Positions 63,198-64,000 of a DNA stretch of 64,000 nt are shown here, piece by piece (the stretch's first letter is position 1; each line of letters starts with the position of its first letter). The notes beneath the pieces were generated by a model. That model was not told the origin of the DNA. It was given only the letters and a program-made list of their open reading frames with translations, and made no database searches. Location of the stretch: contig JAPLLG010000007.1 in the NCBI GenBank assembly GCA_026387665.1, positions 186,001 to 250,000 on the forward strand, given 5' to 3'. Made by a program: the position numbers and the translations under genes. The DNA comes from Nitrospirota bacterium (GTDB lineage: Bacteria > Nitrospirota > Nitrospiria > Nitrospirales > Nitrospiraceae).

Positions 63198-63221
63198 AAC
63201 CTCCCCCTTTGTTTGCGTCAT

Positions 63222-63688
63222 GAGTATCCTCTCAAGCCCTCAGCTGCATCATCGTTGGCAGCGCTCGCACGTGGTGAACCATGGGAAATTGTCCTGAAAC
63301 TCAATGAATAGCGAATAGCAATACAGTTGATGATCTCTGTCGTGTGTGTCAGCTAAAGAGGGTGACCTGTGAAGGACTTACTGGTTTGCGCCTGGTATTA
63401 ATCAGGATACGACTCTGTCTCATAACTGCGGATATTGTCGCAAGCAGGAATTCATGCCGAGCTGATTCATCTCTATCACTTGAGCAGTTGTGGCTTGTTT
63501 CGAGATGCGTCCAGAGAGTCTTGTGTGTGGAGAGAACACTGAACCGAGCTGAGATGTTAGCCAGAGGATAACGCGGGCGGCGCGCCTTGTCAACAGGAAT
63601 CACGCTCTTTTTCGCCAGCCTCCGGTTCTTCCTCTTTCCCCTCGTCCAGCCGGCGGCGCGGTTGCAGCAGAAAAGACTGGTGTGCTAC
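63222..63688. other. Gene-poor stretch upstream of rho
   Basis: About 470 bases between rho and the DUF2203 gene. The open frames here (for example one of 75 codons at 63344) have no ribosome site and no recognisable protein. It should contain the rho promoter and a long rho mRNA leader, as rho is often autoregulated, but no specific signal is clear. Confidence 0.5.
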
Positions 63689-63721
63689 ATGAGGAGATCC
63701 TTCATCGAGGCCCACGGTCTT

Positions 63722-64000
63722 ATGGAACACGACAACGAACAAGAACAACACGAGCGCATGTTCACGCTGTCCGAGGCGAACCGCCTGATCCCCCAGCTGA
63801 ACGCCAAACTGATCTCGATCCAACAAGCCAAGGCCGTCCTGGCCCGCACGAAGGAAGAGATCAAGAAGGCCAGCGCGAGGTCCGAGTATGGCGGCGGCAG
63901 CACCGTGGGGCATCTCTATATCTCAGGCCTGCAACAGGTCAGCACCAATCTTCAAGCGATTCAGGAGCTCGGCATCCTGGTGAAGGATCTGGATCTCGGC
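63722..64000 (+). CDS. DUF2203-family protein (partial)
   Basis: The first 93 residues of a DUF2203 protein, cut by the window end. The family start FTLSEANRLIPQLNAKL is clear, followed by a helical hairpin (KAVLARTKEEIKKA) and IQELGILVKDLDLG. The family is small, cytoplasmic and of unknown function. ATG 63722 is chosen, with a poorly placed GAGG upstream; an in-frame ATG at 63689 is possible. Confidence 0.82.
   Translation, partial: MEHDNEQEQHERMFTLSEANRLIPQLNAKLISIQQAKAVLARTKEEIKKASARSEYGGGSTVGHLYISGLQQVSTNLQAIQELGILVKDLDLG

Noticed and set aside
63344-63571. A 75-codon frame upstream of rho
   Set aside because: No ribosome site, unusual composition and no recognisable protein; treated as chance.

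Overview
The window looks like a chromosome segment of a GC-rich Gram-negative bacterium of the phylum Nitrospirota, most likely genus Nitrospira. This is inferred from the protein sequences, the gene orders and the envelope genes (lipoproteins, a porin, TonB, RodA/MreBCD); there is no 16S rRNA here to prove it. Most of the window is housekeeping. No prophage, CRISPR array, transposase or rRNA operon was found.

Region by region. (1) 1-1930 is a gene-poor stretch: a parDE/relBE-like toxin-antitoxin pair whose toxin carries a one-base frameshift, an NTF2-like protein, and five copies of a roughly 95-bp palindromic repeat (family A). (2) 1927-5081 holds a DMT exporter, an M32 carboxypeptidase and an unrecognised Panacea-like protein. 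(3) 5241-18450 is an iron-handling island: fur, an AfuABC/FbpABC-type ferric ABC importer, a compact ExbB/ExbD/TonB energiser, apbE, a tiny Com-like zinc finger, an outer-membrane porin, a lipoprotein, an FMN-binding (flavinylated) periplasmic protein, a small His-rich membrane protein, an HD-GYP-like protein, two complementary bacterioferritins and Bfd. Fur-box-like sequences lie before the importer, before the zinc finger/porin block and, very clearly, before bfd. (4) 18542-23704: topA, dprA and rng. (5) 23872-29845: the rod-shape cluster mreB-mreC-mreD-mrdA-rodA and an RDD protein. (6) 30067-44250: a SurA/PpiD-like protein, then a long minus-strand run for branched-chain amino acids and lipids (ilvB-ilvH-ilvC-psd-pssA, then leuA-cupin-leuB-NHL-asd-DUF2905-spoIID-queA). 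A T-box riboswitch with a candidate leucine CUC specifier lies between pssA and leuA. (7) 44250-51291: glutaredoxin-like protein, RNase P RNA, an M48 lipoprotein protease, RNase HIII, a zinc-ribbon coiled-coil protein, tRNA-Ile2(CAT), rpoD and dnaG. (8) 51412-63197: histidine biosynthesis in two blocks (hisH-lipoprotein-hisA-hisF-hisIE and hisG-hisD-hisB), with rho-rpmE-prfA-prmC-murA upstream. The window ends inside a DUF2203 gene.

A second dispersed palindrome (family B, about 125 bp, central hairpin around GTACCC...GGGTAC) occurs in full at 8384-8510, 38730-38852 and 55327-55455 and in part at 1768-1803. It sits inside transcription units: between the permease and ATPase genes of the iron importer, between the T-box and leuA, and directly upstream of hisH.

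The features most worth following up are the Fur-linked flavin/porin cassette next to apbE, the heteromeric bacterioferritin pair under a Fur box, the leuA T-box outside the Firmicutes, and the two palindrome families.
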